DNA of 64,000 nucleotides. Source: Streptomyces sp. NBC_00878 (GTDB lineage Bacteria > Actinomycetota > Actinomycetes > Streptomycetales > Streptomycetaceae). This document shows positions 51,216-60,155 of this stretch, in pieces (the stretch's first letter is position 1; every line of letters begins with the position of its first letter). The stretch is taken from NCBI RefSeq assembly GCF_026341515.1, contig NZ_JAPEOK010000001.1:62001-126000 (forward strand), in the 5' to 3' direction. Under the pieces are notes generated by a model, which made no database searches, was not told the DNA's origin, and worked only from the letters and a program-made list of their open reading frames with translations. The position numbers were made by a program, and so were the translations under genes.

Positions 51216-51216
51216 C

Positions 51217-52104
51217 ATGACAACAGAGGACAGTGCGGACATCGGCGTGGCAACGGACTCGCTCGCCGAAGACGGCGTCAGATCGGTCACGGTCACGGGA
51301 GCGGGCGGAGTGCCGCTGAACGTGCTCGACGCCGGACCCGAGGACGCGCCGGCCGTCATACTGCTCCACGGCTTCGCCCAGTCCGCCCGCAGTTGGCTCC
51401 ACCAGCTCACCGCGCCCCGGTCGATCCGGGTGGTCGCACCCGATCTGCGTGGCCACGGTCATTCCGGCAAGCCGGACTCCGGCTATCTGGACGAGCGGGT
51501 GTGGGCCGACGACGTGGCGGCCGTGATCGAGGAGCTGCGGCTCGACAGGCCGGTCCTGGGCGGCTGGTCCTACGGCGGCCTGGTGGCCCTCGACTACGTC
51601 GCGGTGCACGGCGACTCGGCGCTGTCGGGGCTGCTCACCGTGGACGCGAGCCTGCTGGCGGGCGTTCCGGGCGCGGAGCGGATGTTCGGCCCGGACTTCG
51701 TGGCCCTGCTGCCGGAACTGGTGAACGACGACGGCGGGAGCATCACCATCGAGGCCCGCCGAAAACTACTGGAGGTGTCGACCGAGCGCCCCCTTGCGGA
51801 CGACACGGCAGGGACTCTGCTCGACGCGAGCCTGCGGACTCCACCCCGCGTCTGTGCCGCACTGCTGCAACGCGCGCTGGACCGCAGTGCGGCGGCGGCC
51901 GGTGTCACCGTGCCCTGGCTGGCCGTCCAGGGCGGCAGGGACCGGATCGTCGCACCGGCCGCGGCGGAACACATCGCCGCAGTCCAGCCCGCCGCGCAGG
52001 TGCGGCTGTGGGAAGGGTCGGGGCATTCCCCGTTCCTGGAGGAACCCGACCGTTTCAACGAGCAGTTGATCGCCTTTGTCACGCGTTCCACCTCCCGGGC
52101 CTAG
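51217..52104 (+). CDS. Alpha/beta hydrolase
   Basis: 295-residue alpha/beta-hydrolase-fold protein: oxyanion HGFAQSARSW, nucleophile elbow GWSYGG (Ser about 112), acid GGRDRIV, and catalytic His GSGHSPFLEEPDRF. This sequence layout is common to ring-cleavage C-C hydrolases, lactonases and esterases. It belongs to the symporter operon. It might open a lactone or hydrolyse an ester formed from indole-3-acetate or its amino-acid conjugates; the sequence does not decide between these. Confidence 0.85.
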   Translation: MTTEDSADIGVATDSLAEDGVRSVTVTGAGGVPLNVLDAGPEDAPAVILLHGFAQSARSWLHQLTAPRSIRVVAPDLRGHGHSGKPDSGYLDERVWADDVAAVIEELRLDRPVLGGWSYGGLVALDYVAVHGDSALSGLLTVDASLLAGVPGAERMFGPDFVALLPELVNDDGGSITIEARRKLLEVSTERPLADDTAGTLLDASLRTPPRVCAALLQRALDRSAAAAGVTVPWLAVQGGRDRIVAPAAAEHIAAVQPAAQVRLWEGSGHSPFLEEPDRFNEQLIAFVTRSTSRA

Positions 52105-52117
52105 GGAATTCCCTTAC
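52103..52117 (+). promoter_or_regulatory. Candidate iac operator, copy 3 (before iacA)
   Basis: AGGGAATTCCCTTAC, the most symmetrical copy, overlapping the hydrolase stop and 101 bp before the iacA ATG. TAGCGT near 52163 could be the -10 box, matching the TAGCCT of copy 1. Confidence 0.62.
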
Positions 52118-52218
52118 CCGAACTGGTTCAAGTCCCAATGGCGGGCGGTCGGTTGACACGCCTAGCGTGACGGCAGGGCGGCAAAGTGAACCGCCCGGAA
52201 ATCCGAGGAGATTTTCTC

Positions 52219-53379
52219 ATGACGCAGACGCTGAATTCCTCGGCGGCAGCCGAAAGCGGTTCGTCCTCCGGAGCGGGGCTGGACCGGGTGCTGGCGGTGG
52301 TCGAGGAGCGGCGGGCCGAATTCGAGGAGAAGCGGCACGTTCCGCGGGATGTGATCGCCGTGTTCAAGGGCGCGGGAATCTACCGGGCGAGCACACCGAA
52401 GCAATTCGGGGGCGACGCCCTTCCGCCCGCGGAATTTCTGGGCCTCATCGAGCGGATTTCGGCCGTGGACGCCTCGGCCGGCTGGGTTGCGAGCTTCGCC
52501 TGCTCCGGCGTCTATCTGGCCGCTCTGCCGCTCGACACCCAGGCCGAGCTGTACGCGGACGGTCCCGATGTCGCCTTCGCGGGCGGCCTCTTCCCCGTAC
52601 AGCCCGCCGAGCACGTCGAGGGCGGCTACCGGGTCTCGGGCCGCTGGAAGTTCTCCAGCGGATGCAAGGGCGCGGACATCGTCGGCGTCGGCATCAAGGC
52701 GGGCGAGGACAAGGCCGGCCGGCCCCTTACCGCCGTACTGCGGGCGGACCAGGTGGAGATCGCCGAGAACTGGGACGTCGTCGGCCTGCAGGGCACCGGC
52801 AGCCACGACCTGGTGGTCGACGGGGCTGTCGTACCGGAAGCGTGGACGTTCGTCCGCGGCGGCGATCCCACCGTCGACGAGCCGCTCTACCGCTATCCGA
52901 CCGTCCCCTACGCCGCACAGGTCCTGGCCGTCGTCGGTCTCGGAACGGCCCGTGCCGCCCTCGACCACGTCATCGCCCAGGGCGGCCGCTCCGGCTACAC
53001 CGGCGCACCCAAACCCGCCGAACGCGCCACCTACCGCATCTCGGTCGGCCAGGCGGAGGCCCAACTCCGGTCCGCGCGCGCCTTCTTCTACGAGGCCACG
53101 GAGGAGGCGTGGGCGACCGTCGAGGCGGGAGACCCGGCGACGGACGGTCAGGCGAGCGCGCTGCGCCTGGCTTCCGCGCACCTCGCCAAGACCTCCTTCG
53201 AGGTCGTACGGGCCGCCTATCAGCTCGGCGGCATCGGCGCCGTCGCCGACGGCAGCCCCCTCCAGCGCCACCTGCGCGACGCGTCGGTCGTCCCGCAGCA
53301 CGCCTTCCTCCAGGAGGGCATGTACGACGGCGCGGGCGCGGTCCTCATGGGCGTCCAGCCCTTCCCCGGCTACCTCTGA
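52219..53379 (+). CDS. iacA: IacA, acyl-CoA-dehydrogenase-fold flavin monooxygenase (indole-3-acetate hydroxylation)
   Basis: 386 residues of the acyl-CoA dehydrogenase superfamily, in the branch that acts as two-component FMN/FAD monooxygenases rather than dehydrogenases: TPKQFGGDALPPAEFLGLIERIS, VASFACSGVYLAALP, GRWKFSSGCKGADIVGVG, GLQGTGSHDLVVDGAVVP. IacA attacks the indole ring of indole-3-acetate, using reduced flavin from IacG. It is the first of eight tightly linked genes in the order A-B-C-D-E-F-G-H, the same order as in known iac clusters. ATG at 52219 with GAGGAG upstream; a shared palindrome lies 101 bp before the start. Confidence 0.88.
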   Translation: MTQTLNSSAAAESGSSSGAGLDRVLAVVEERRAEFEEKRHVPRDVIAVFKGAGIYRASTPKQFGGDALPPAEFLGLIERISAVDASAGWVASFACSGVYLAALPLDTQAELYADGPDVAFAGGLFPVQPAEHVEGGYRVSGRWKFSSGCKGADIVGVGIKAGEDKAGRPLTAVLRADQVEIAENWDVVGLQGTGSHDLVVDGAVVPEAWTFVRGGDPTVDEPLYRYPTVPYAAQVLAVVGLGTARAALDHVIAQGGRSGYTGAPKPAERATYRISVGQAEAQLRSARAFFYEATEEAWATVEAGDPATDGQASALRLASAHLAKTSFEVVRAAYQLGGIGAVADGSPLQRHLRDASVVPQHAFLQEGMYDGAGAVLMGVQPFPGYL

Positions 53380-53393
53380 AAGGCGGGCATTCC

Positions 53394-53753
53394 ATGCCTG
53401 AATCCCCCCTGCGGGTGCTCTTCTGCATCGGCGTCAACCAGAACTTCTTCGACCTGCCCACCGGCCGGGGCAAGTCCGTCTGGGACGGCTTCACGACCAT
53501 GCTCACCCAGTTGTACGAGCTGCCCGGCGTCACCGTCCTCGGCAGCATCGACGACGACCAGCACTTGGTCGGCCCGTCCGACTCCTGGCCGTGGACCTGT
53601 TACCTCCTGGCCGACGTCGTCGACCAGCCGGCCGTCGCGGCGGCCTGCAACCTCTTCCGTACCGTCCAGGTCGGCGAGCACGGTCTGTGGCGCTACATGA
53701 AGATCGAGGCGCGCATCGGCCGTCCGCTGCCCGAGCCGGAGGTGACCCGATGA
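53394..53753 (+). CDS. iacB: IacB-like small protein
   Basis: 119 residues: LRVLFCIGVNQNFFDLPTGRGKSVWDGF, LPGVTVLGSIDDDQHLVGPSDSWPWTCYLLADV, RYMKIEARIGRPL. Position between iacA and iacC, length and composition fit IacB, an uncharacterised protein always found in iac clusters. It may help with an early ring-opening or isomerising step. The stop overlaps the iacC start (ATGA). Confidence 0.78.
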   Translation: MPESPLRVLFCIGVNQNFFDLPTGRGKSVWDGFTTMLTQLYELPGVTVLGSIDDDQHLVGPSDSWPWTCYLLADVVDQPAVAAACNLFRTVQVGEHGLWRYMKIEARIGRPLPEPEVTR

Positions 53754-55015
53754 CGCACCCGTACTCGTCGCTGGTCGAGTCAGACCGTGTCGCCGGGACC
53801 CTGTACACCGACCCGGCCCTCTTCGAACGGGAGATGGACCGCATCTTCCACCGCACCTGGGTGTGGGTCGCGCACGAGAGCGAGATCGCCAAGGCCGGCG
53901 ACTTCAAGATGGCGTGGGTCGGCCGCCGTCCCGTCATCGTCAGCCGGGACCGACGCGGTGGTATCAACGTCCTGCTCAACCGCTGCCGTCACCGCGGCGC
54001 CAGCGTCTGCGAGACCCCCAAGGGCAACGGCAACGGCTTCACCTGCCCCTACCACGCCTGGTCGTACGCCCTGGACGGCACCCTGCGCGGCATCCCGTAC
54101 CCCGAGGGCTACGAGGACGTCGTGGAGAAGAAGGACCTGCCGTTGCAGCGTCTGAAGGTAGGCAGTTACGCGGGGATGGTCTTCGCGAGCTTCAGCGAGG
54201 ACATCGAGCCGCTGGAGGACTTCCTCGGCGGGGCCAGGCTGTGGATCGACCGCTTCATGAAGCAGGGCGCGGGCTATCCGATCAAGGTGCAGGGCGAGCA
54301 CCGGTTCCGGTTCAACGGCAACTGGAAGATCCAGCTGGAGAACACCACCGACTGGTACCACTTCCCGATCGTGCACCGCTCCTGGATGGCGTCGGTCGAC
54401 GCGGAGACCGCGAGCATGCTGTCGATCATGACCGACGAGAGTGCTGTCACGCACGCCCTCGGCAACGGACACAGCGTCTCCATCTCCGTCCAGGAACACG
54501 CCGACCTCGACGTCGACGACGGCACGGAGAAACTCCAGGACCGTTTCAGCCACATCGTCGAGGAGTTGTCCAAGGACAAGGACATGCCGCCGGAGAAGAT
54601 CCGGCGCATCGTCCGCTCCCTCCACGGCGCCGGATTCAACCTCAACCTGTTCCCGAACGTCGCGATGTCCATGTCCTTCTTCCGGGTCCTGCGCCCGGTC
54701 TCGGTCACCGAGACGGAGATCCGGCACGTGGCCCTGGGCCTGGACGGCGGCCCGGAGATCGTCAACCGCGAACGGCTGCGCATTCACGAGCACTTCCAGG
54801 GCCCCTTCGGCTTCGGCAGCCCCGACGACGCCGAGGCGTGGAACCGCGTCCAGCGCGGGGTGGCCGGCGGCATCGACATGCCGATCCTGGTCAACCGCGG
54901 CCTCGGCCGCGAGAAGCCCAACGACCTCGGACAGCCCACCTCCCACGCGACCGACGAGACCGGGATGCGGGAGGCGTACGACATGTGGAAGAGGATGATG
55001 ACGGATGGCAACTGA
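53750..55015 (+). CDS. iacC: IacC, Rieske aromatic-ring-hydroxylating dioxygenase alpha subunit
   Basis: 421-residue catalytic subunit. The Rieske [2Fe-2S] site reads CRHRGASVC...CPYHAW (CxH...CxxH). The mononuclear iron site lies around ENTTDWYHFPIVHRSW. In the iac pathway IacC/IacD hydroxylate the aromatic ring of an oxidised intermediate on the way to catechol, with electrons from IacF. Its 3' end overlaps iacD by 11 nt. Confidence 0.92.
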   Translation: MTHPYSSLVESDRVAGTLYTDPALFEREMDRIFHRTWVWVAHESEIAKAGDFKMAWVGRRPVIVSRDRRGGINVLLNRCRHRGASVCETPKGNGNGFTCPYHAWSYALDGTLRGIPYPEGYEDVVEKKDLPLQRLKVGSYAGMVFASFSEDIEPLEDFLGGARLWIDRFMKQGAGYPIKVQGEHRFRFNGNWKIQLENTTDWYHFPIVHRSWMASVDAETASMLSIMTDESAVTHALGNGHSVSISVQEHADLDVDDGTEKLQDRFSHIVEELSKDKDMPPEKIRRIVRSLHGAGFNLNLFPNVAMSMSFFRVLRPVSVTETEIRHVALGLDGGPEIVNRERLRIHEHFQGPFGFGSPDDAEAWNRVQRGVAGGIDMPILVNRGLGREKPNDLGQPTSHATDETGMREAYDMWKRMMTDGN

Positions 55016-55520
55016 GGCCCCCCGCACGGAGGTTGAGCTTCCGCTGGACGACCCGCGCGCCCTTTCCGCCGTCTCCCTGATCTGGCGCGAGGCCCACCTC
55101 CTCGACGCCCGCCGCTACGACGACTGGGACGGGCTGTGGGCCGAGGGCGGCGAGTACGTCGTACCCATCGACCGCGAGGCGACCGACTTCGCCTCCCGAC
55201 TCAACCTCGTCTACGACGACGACCGGATGCGCCGGATGCGCGTCGAGCGCCTCACCGGAGGATTCTCCATCTCGGCCGCCGCGGCGGCACGCACGGTCCG
55301 CTCGGTCTCCCGCTTCGTGGTGACCGGCCGCGAGGAGGACACCATCGAGGTGTGCTCGGCACAGATCCTGGTCGGCTACAAACGCGAGGAGACCTTCGTC
55401 CTCGCCGCGGACGTCACCCACCGGATCCTGTTCGGCACGGACGGCCCTCGTATCGCCCGCAAGATCGTGCGGCTGGTCAACTCCGAGGACGCCGTCACGG
55501 CATCGGGGTTCCTGCTGTGA
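55005..55520 (+). CDS. iacD: IacD, ring-hydroxylating dioxygenase beta subunit
   Basis: 171-residue small subunit (cone-shaped NTF2-like fold): REAHLLDARRYDDWDGLWAEGGEYVVP at the N-terminus, YDDDRMRRMRVERLTGG, SRFVVTGREEDTIEV, GTDGPRIARKIVRLVNSEDAV at the C-terminus. It builds the alpha3-beta3 hexamer with IacC. It overlaps iacC upstream and iacE downstream (GTGA). Confidence 0.9.
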   Translation: MATEAPRTEVELPLDDPRALSAVSLIWREAHLLDARRYDDWDGLWAEGGEYVVPIDREATDFASRLNLVYDDDRMRRMRVERLTGGFSISAAAAARTVRSVSRFVVTGREEDTIEVCSAQILVGYKREETFVLAADVTHRILFGTDGPRIARKIVRLVNSEDAVTASGFLL

Positions 55521-56284
55521 GCCCGCACCCTCACGAGGAGGATCGCCGCCGTGTCGCACTCGTGACCGGCGCGGCACGCGGCCTCGGTGCCTGCATCGCC
55601 GCACGGTTCTACGACCGCGGCTACTGCGTCGCGCTGACCGACCTGGACGAGGAGGCCGCGACGAAGGCGGCCGCGGAACTCGACCCGGAAGGCCGGTACA
55701 CCGTCGGGCTCGCGCTCGACGTCCGGGACAAGGACGCATTCGCGCGGGTCCGCGACCAACTCGTCGAACGCTGGGGCACGGTGCACGTCCTGGTGAACAA
55801 CGCAGGGCAGTCCAGAGTCGAGGCACTGATGGAGATCAGCCCCGAGAGCTTCGACGCCGTCGTGTCGACCAACCTGAATGGCGCCTTCTTCGGCTGCCAG
55901 GTCTTCGGCGCCTACTTCGCCGAGCGCGGCTACGGGCGCATCGTCAACATCGCCTCGCTCGCCGGACAGAACGGCGGTACGGCGACCGGCGCGCACTACG
56001 CGGCCGCCAAGGGCGGAGTCGCGACTCTCACCAAGGTGTTCGCCCGCGAACTCGGCCCGTCCGGAGTGACCGTCAACGCAATCTCGCCGGGGCCACAGGA
56101 ACTGCCGATCGTGCGCGAGACGGTCCCGCCGGACCGACTCGCGGCCATCGAAGAGTCCATTCCCGTACGGCGGTTGGGCCGCCCGCGGTTCATCGCCGAC
56201 ATGGCCGTTCTGCTGGCCTCCGAGCACGCGGACGCGGTCACCGGAGCCTGCTGGGACGCCAACGGCGGCCTGTACATGCGCTGA
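55517..56284 (+). CDS. iacE: IacE, short-chain dehydrogenase/reductase
   Basis: 255-residue classical SDR: cofactor motif TGAARGLG near the N-terminus, NNAGQSR (NNAG), catalytic Ser in VNIASLAGQNGG and YxxxK as YAAAKGG (YAAAK). Early in the iac pathway IacE oxidises or reduces a hydroxylated indole-acetate intermediate. GTG start overlaps the iacD stop, so it is translationally coupled. Confidence 0.88.
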   Translation: MSPHPHEEDRRRVALVTGAARGLGACIAARFYDRGYCVALTDLDEEAATKAAAELDPEGRYTVGLALDVRDKDAFARVRDQLVERWGTVHVLVNNAGQSRVEALMEISPESFDAVVSTNLNGAFFGCQVFGAYFAERGYGRIVNIASLAGQNGGTATGAHYAAAKGGVATLTKVFARELGPSGVTVNAISPGPQELPIVRETVPPDRLAAIEESIPVRRLGRPRFIADMAVLLASEHADAVTGACWDANGGLYMR

Positions 56285-56327
56285 CAGCGCCGTCAACTCC
56301 CCACCCGAACCACCTGAAGGCAGACGG

Positions 56328-57278
56328 ATGTTCACAGTCACCGTCACCGAGACCCACGACGAAACCGACACGATCAAGGTCCTCCGGCTCGCCCGCTCCG
56401 ACGGCGCCGCCCTCGCCCCGTACCCGGCCGGCGCACACATCGACGTCACCGGACCGACGGGGATCACCCGCCCGTACTCGCTGTGCGGTCCGCCGCACGA
56501 CAGCGGCGCCTACACCATCGCCGTGAAACGGGAGGCGGACTCGCGTGGCGGTTCCCAGGCGCTGCACGACAAGACCGTGCCGGGCACGAAGCTGACCATT
56601 GGCGCACCCCGGCAGCTCTTCGGCCTCGCCCCGGACGCGGCCCGGCACCACCTGGTGGCGGCGGGCATAGGCATCACGCCCCTGCTGGCGATGGCGTACG
56701 AACTGCACGACAAGGGAGCCGAGTTCACGCTGCACTACGTGGCGAGGAGCCGTGCCGAGGCGGCCTTCGCCGGGCTGCTGGAGAAGTCCGCCTTCGCCGG
56801 TCGCGTGGTCCGTCACTTCGGGCGCGGTCGACAGGCGTCCCGCGACGCGCTGGCCGGGGCACTCCAGGGGCTTCGGGAGGACACCCACGTCTACACCTGC
56901 GGGCCCCACGACTTCATGACGTACGTCCGTGCACTCGCCGCCCGCAGCCTGCCCGAGGAGCGGATCCACTCGGAGTTGTTCCAGGCCGGTGACGTGTCGG
57001 ACGCCGCCGACGAGCCCTTCGAGGTCGAACTCGACACCGGCGAGGTCTACCCCGTGCCGCCCGGCAGGACCATCGCCGAGGTGCTGGAGGAGAACGGCGT
57101 CCCGCTGGACACCTCCTGCCGCGAGGGCATCTGCGGGACCTGCGTCCTGCGGGTCGTCGAGGGCGAACCCGACCATCGTGACCACTGCCTGTCCGCCAAG
57201 GAGAAGACGGCCGGCGACCAGATCGCCGCTTGTGTGTCACGGGCGAAGTCACGGCGGCTGGTGGTGGAGCTGTGGTGA
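56328..57278 (+). CDS. iacF: IacF, phthalate-dioxygenase-reductase-type flavoprotein with C-terminal [2Fe-2S]
   Basis: 316-residue electron-transfer partner of IacC/IacD: an FNR-like FMN-binding front (RPYSLCGPP), an NAD-binding middle (AAGIGITPLLAMAYEL, YTCGPHDFM), and a plant-type ferredoxin at the C-terminus with CREGICGTCVLRV and HRDHCLS. This order is that of the PDR/VanB class. It passes electrons from NADH to the Rieske centre. Confidence 0.92.
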   Translation: MFTVTVTETHDETDTIKVLRLARSDGAALAPYPAGAHIDVTGPTGITRPYSLCGPPHDSGAYTIAVKREADSRGGSQALHDKTVPGTKLTIGAPRQLFGLAPDAARHHLVAAGIGITPLLAMAYELHDKGAEFTLHYVARSRAEAAFAGLLEKSAFAGRVVRHFGRGRQASRDALAGALQGLREDTHVYTCGPHDFMTYVRALAARSLPEERIHSELFQAGDVSDAADEPFEVELDTGEVYPVPPGRTIAEVLEENGVPLDTSCREGICGTCVLRVVEGEPDHRDHCLSAKEKTAGDQIAACVSRAKSRRLVVELW

Positions 57279-57331
57279 GCCGGCCCCGCCCAACCCGGTC
57301 CCTACCGAACCACGAGAGGAGCGGCACCGCC

Positions 57332-57847
57332 GTGACCCCCGACCAGAACGAGTTCCGCGAGGCGATGGCGCACCTCCCGGCCGCTGTGAACATCCTGACC
57401 ACGGACGGGCCGAACGGCCTTTGCGGCATCACGCTCAGCGCCGTCTGCTCGGTGACCGACGATCCACCGACCGTCCTGGTCTGCGTCAACCGCGCCAGCG
57501 CCATGCACGATGTCTTCAGGGCGAACGGGCGGATCGGCCTCAACGTCCTCGGCGGGGAGCAGCAGGAACTCGCCCTGCACTTCGCGGGCGCCACGAAGGT
57601 TCCCATGGCCGAACGCTTCACCTGGGACGTCTGGGACCGCACCCAGGACGTTCCCGTCCTCAAGGACGCCCTCGTCACGGCTGTCGGCACGATCAAGCAC
57701 ACTGTCCCGATGGGTTCCCACAGCGTTCTCTTCGTCGAGATCGAGCAGATCCGCACCCGCTCCGGCGGCCAGAGCCTCGTCTACTTCGGCCGCGCCTTCC
57801 ACCGTCTCGATCCCACGCCGCTCCTACCGGAAGGCGCCCGGTCATGA
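57332..57847 (+). CDS. iacG: IacG, flavin reductase
   Basis: 171-residue flavin reductase (HpaC/FMN-binding split-barrel): PAAVNILTTDGPNGLCGITLSAVCSVTDDPPTVLVCVNR, RIGLNVLGGEQQELA, FGRAFHRL. It supplies reduced flavin to IacA. GTG at 57332 was chosen because GAGAGGAG stands upstream; an in-frame GTG at 57275 overlapping the iacF stop would add 19 residues of poor similarity. Its stop overlaps iacH (ATGA). Confidence 0.9.
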   Translation: MTPDQNEFREAMAHLPAAVNILTTDGPNGLCGITLSAVCSVTDDPPTVLVCVNRASAMHDVFRANGRIGLNVLGGEQQELALHFAGATKVPMAERFTWDVWDRTQDVPVLKDALVTAVGTIKHTVPMGSHSVLFVEIEQIRTRSGGQSLVYFGRAFHRLDPTPLLPEGARS

Positions 57848-59010
57848 CCCCCGTCGAGGATGCGCTACGGCGCCTGGAGCAGACCGAACCCGAGATCCGC
57901 GCCTGGGTGCGGGTGGACGCCGCGGGTGCTCGCGCGGCAGAGCTCGGCGCTCCCGACGGGCCGCTGCACGGCATGCCGTTCGGTGTCAAGGACATCATCG
58001 ACGTCGCCGGGCTGCCCACCGAGTGCGGCTCGCCCCTGCGCCGGGGCCGTGTCGCCGCAGCCGACGCCTGGCTGGTGGACCGGCTGCGCCGGGCGGGCGC
58101 CGTGCCGCTGGGCAAGACGGTCACCACGGAGTTCGCCTACTTCCAGCCCGGGCCGACCCGCAATCCGCACGACCCCGCCCACACCCCGGGCGGTTCCTCC
58201 AGCGGTTCGGCCGCGGCCGTCGCCGCGGGCGTGGTGCCTCTCGCCCTGGGCTCGCAGACCGCCGGCTCCCTGACCAGGCCCGCCTCCTTCTGCGGGGTCG
58301 CCGGATACGTCGCCCCCGTGGGCGCCTGGTCACTACGGGGCTTCACCGGGCTGAGCCCGAGCCTGGACGCCCCGGGACTGCTCACCACCCGGGTCTCCGA
58401 ACTGGCCACGGTGATCGAAGCCGTCGACGGCACCAAGGCCGAAGACCCGGACTGCGTACGGCTGTTGGAGTGGCACGGCACCGAGCTGGCGGACGTCGAC
58501 CCGGCGATGCTCGACGCGGTGCGGCACACCGGACGCGCACTGCACGCCGACAGCCCGGAATTCCCCTTCAGCACAGCGGAATTGGCCGCCTCCCATGCCG
58601 TCGTCATGGCCTACGAGGCCGCCCGCACCCTCGCCGACGAAGCCCGGCGTCCCGAGTCCTTGAGCAGCCACCTGAACGAACTCCTCACCCGGGGACGCGA
58701 GACCACCGACGACGAGTACGGCACGGCACTGGCCACGGCCCGCACCGCACGCACCGCCGCCCTGGCCCTCCTCACCCGCGTCGACGCGATCCTCGGCCCG
58801 GCCGCTCCCGGCCCGGCTCCGCACGGCCTGGACTCCACCGGCACCCCCGTCCTCAGCCGCCCCTGGCAACTGCTCGGCCTGCCCGTGGTCACCGTCCCCG
58901 GACACCGCGACCCGCACGGCATGCCGCTCGGCCTCCAGCTCATCGGCCACCCCGACCGCGTGAGCCGGCTGCTCGGCGTGGCCCGTATCGTCGAGGGGGC
59001 CGGCCAGTGA
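57844..59010 (+). CDS. iacH: IacH, amidase-signature hydrolase
   Basis: 388-residue amidase-signature enzyme with the Ser-cisSer-Lys triad: catalytic Lys in GMPFGVKDIIDVAG, the glycine/serine loop GGSSSGSAAAVAAG, and nucleophile Ser in GSQTAGSLTRPASFCG. In iac clusters IacH is an amidase whose substrate may be an amide formed on ring opening or an IAA conjugate. It is the last intact gene of the operon; a GTG at 59007 overlaps its stop and starts a truncated frame. Confidence 0.9.
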   Translation: MTPVEDALRRLEQTEPEIRAWVRVDAAGARAAELGAPDGPLHGMPFGVKDIIDVAGLPTECGSPLRRGRVAAADAWLVDRLRRAGAVPLGKTVTTEFAYFQPGPTRNPHDPAHTPGGSSSGSAAAVAAGVVPLALGSQTAGSLTRPASFCGVAGYVAPVGAWSLRGFTGLSPSLDAPGLLTTRVSELATVIEAVDGTKAEDPDCVRLLEWHGTELADVDPAMLDAVRHTGRALHADSPEFPFSTAELAASHAVVMAYEAARTLADEARRPESLSSHLNELLTRGRETTDDEYGTALATARTARTAALALLTRVDAILGPAAPGPAPHGLDSTGTPVLSRPWQLLGLPVVTVPGHRDPHGMPLGLQLIGHPDRVSRLLGVARIVEGAGQ

Positions 59011-59130
59011 AGATCACCGCGATCGAGACCAGGTCTCGACAGCACTTCCGTCGTCCATGTCGTGGACGATGACGAGGAGATACGTCAGTGCCTGCGCTTC
59101 CTGCGGCAGAGGGCCCGCAGCAAGGAGTAG
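59007..59130 (+). pseudogene. Two joined gene stubs: enolase-superfamily start and response-regulator start
   Basis: From the GTG at 59007 (coupled to iacH) the frame reads VKITAIETRS, the typical opening of muconate-cycloisomerase/mandelate-racemase enzymes, then loses homology. From 59038, in another frame, it reads VVHVVDDDEEIRQCLRFL and stops at 59130; this is the first 30 or so residues of a FixJ-type receiver. Both are severed. The first stub is very short, so its identity is tentative; the second is clear. Confidence 0.55.
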
Positions 59131-59330
59131 CCTTCCGGTGCCAGTTCGAGAGATCTCCGCTCCGCGCCGTCGGCGGTGCTGAGACGCGACAAGCATGGCG
59201 ACTGGCACGCCTCGGCCTTGCGCTCGAACTCCCGTCGATCGTGGCCGCGGTTGCGTGTGCCTCTTGAAGTCGGCCCGGTGGCGGACGACGAGCGGAGCGT
59301 GCGATGGGCAACCGCGTTGGCGTACGCGTT

Positions 59331-59873
59331 TCAGCTCGTTGTGGCGGGATCCCTCGATGCCACGCGGGCCCGCAGCGCGCTGAGGGCGTAGTACTGGCGC
59401 GACTTGACCGTTCCGGCGGGAATCCTGAGGATGCGGGCCGTCTCCTCGATGGTCCGGCCGCACAGATAGGTGAGCACCAACACCTCCCGGTGGTGGTGGG
59501 AGAGCTGACGCAGCAGGGAATTCGTCTCGACGGAGAGCAGCACGGATTCGGAGTGATCGGGCAGGACGACGTCGCGGTTGTCGATGCCGACGCTCTCCCG
59601 GCGGACACAGGCACTGCGCATGCGGTCGACAATCAGGTTGCGCGCGACGGTCAGCAGCCAGCCCCGCACGGATCCCTCGGTGCTGTAGAGGCGTTCCGTG
59701 TGCGGCCACGCACGGATGAGGGTCTCCTGAACTATGTCCTGCGCGGTGTGCCGGTCGCTCAGCAGCTTCTCCGCGTAGGCGAGCAGCGCCGTCGTGTGGT
59801 CGGAGACCAGGTCGTCGAGCAACTGCTTCTGATGCGCGGGCGAGGAGATCTCCGCGCCGATGATCGTGTTCAT
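59331..59873 (-). CDS. ECF-subfamily RNA polymerase sigma factor
   Basis: 180 residues: region 2 (LLAYAEKLLSDRHTAQDIVQETLIRAWPH and SVRGWLLTVARNLIVDRMRS) and region 4 (REVLVLTYLCGRTIEETARILRIPAGTVKSRQYYALSALRARV). It is similar to the SigK/SigL-type actinobacterial ECFs. ATG at 59873 is preferred to an in-frame start at 59942 because conserved homology begins just after it. No anti-sigma gene sits beside it in the window. The 200 bp downstream and 280 bp upstream hold no supported gene. Confidence 0.92.
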   Translation of the reverse strand: MNTIIGAEISSPAHQKQLLDDLVSDHTTALLAYAEKLLSDRHTAQDIVQETLIRAWPHTERLYSTEGSVRGWLLTVARNLIVDRMRSACVRRESVGIDNRDVVLPDHSESVLLSVETNSLLRQLSHHHREVLVLTYLCGRTIEETARILRIPAGTVKSRQYYALSALRARVASRDPATTS

Positions 59874-60155
59874 TTTCCAGTTCCTGAGGGGGAGTTCGGT
59901 GCGCTCCTCTCCCTCACGCCGGTGCCCGTACTCGCCGCGCATGCGCGGCGAGCAGGGGAACGCGGCCGTAGCGGGGTCACCGGCACGGCATACACAGGGA
60001 AGGGCCGGATGGGCCCCGACGAAGCGGCACGGCGAGCGTAGGCAGGTCCCTCTTCCGGAACAGTGACGGTCTTCTGACGCCGGACCGCAACGCCCCGCGC
60101 GGAAAGCGATCCGTCCCGGATCGGCCGATCCCTCCTGGGCGGGCCTCTCCCCCGG

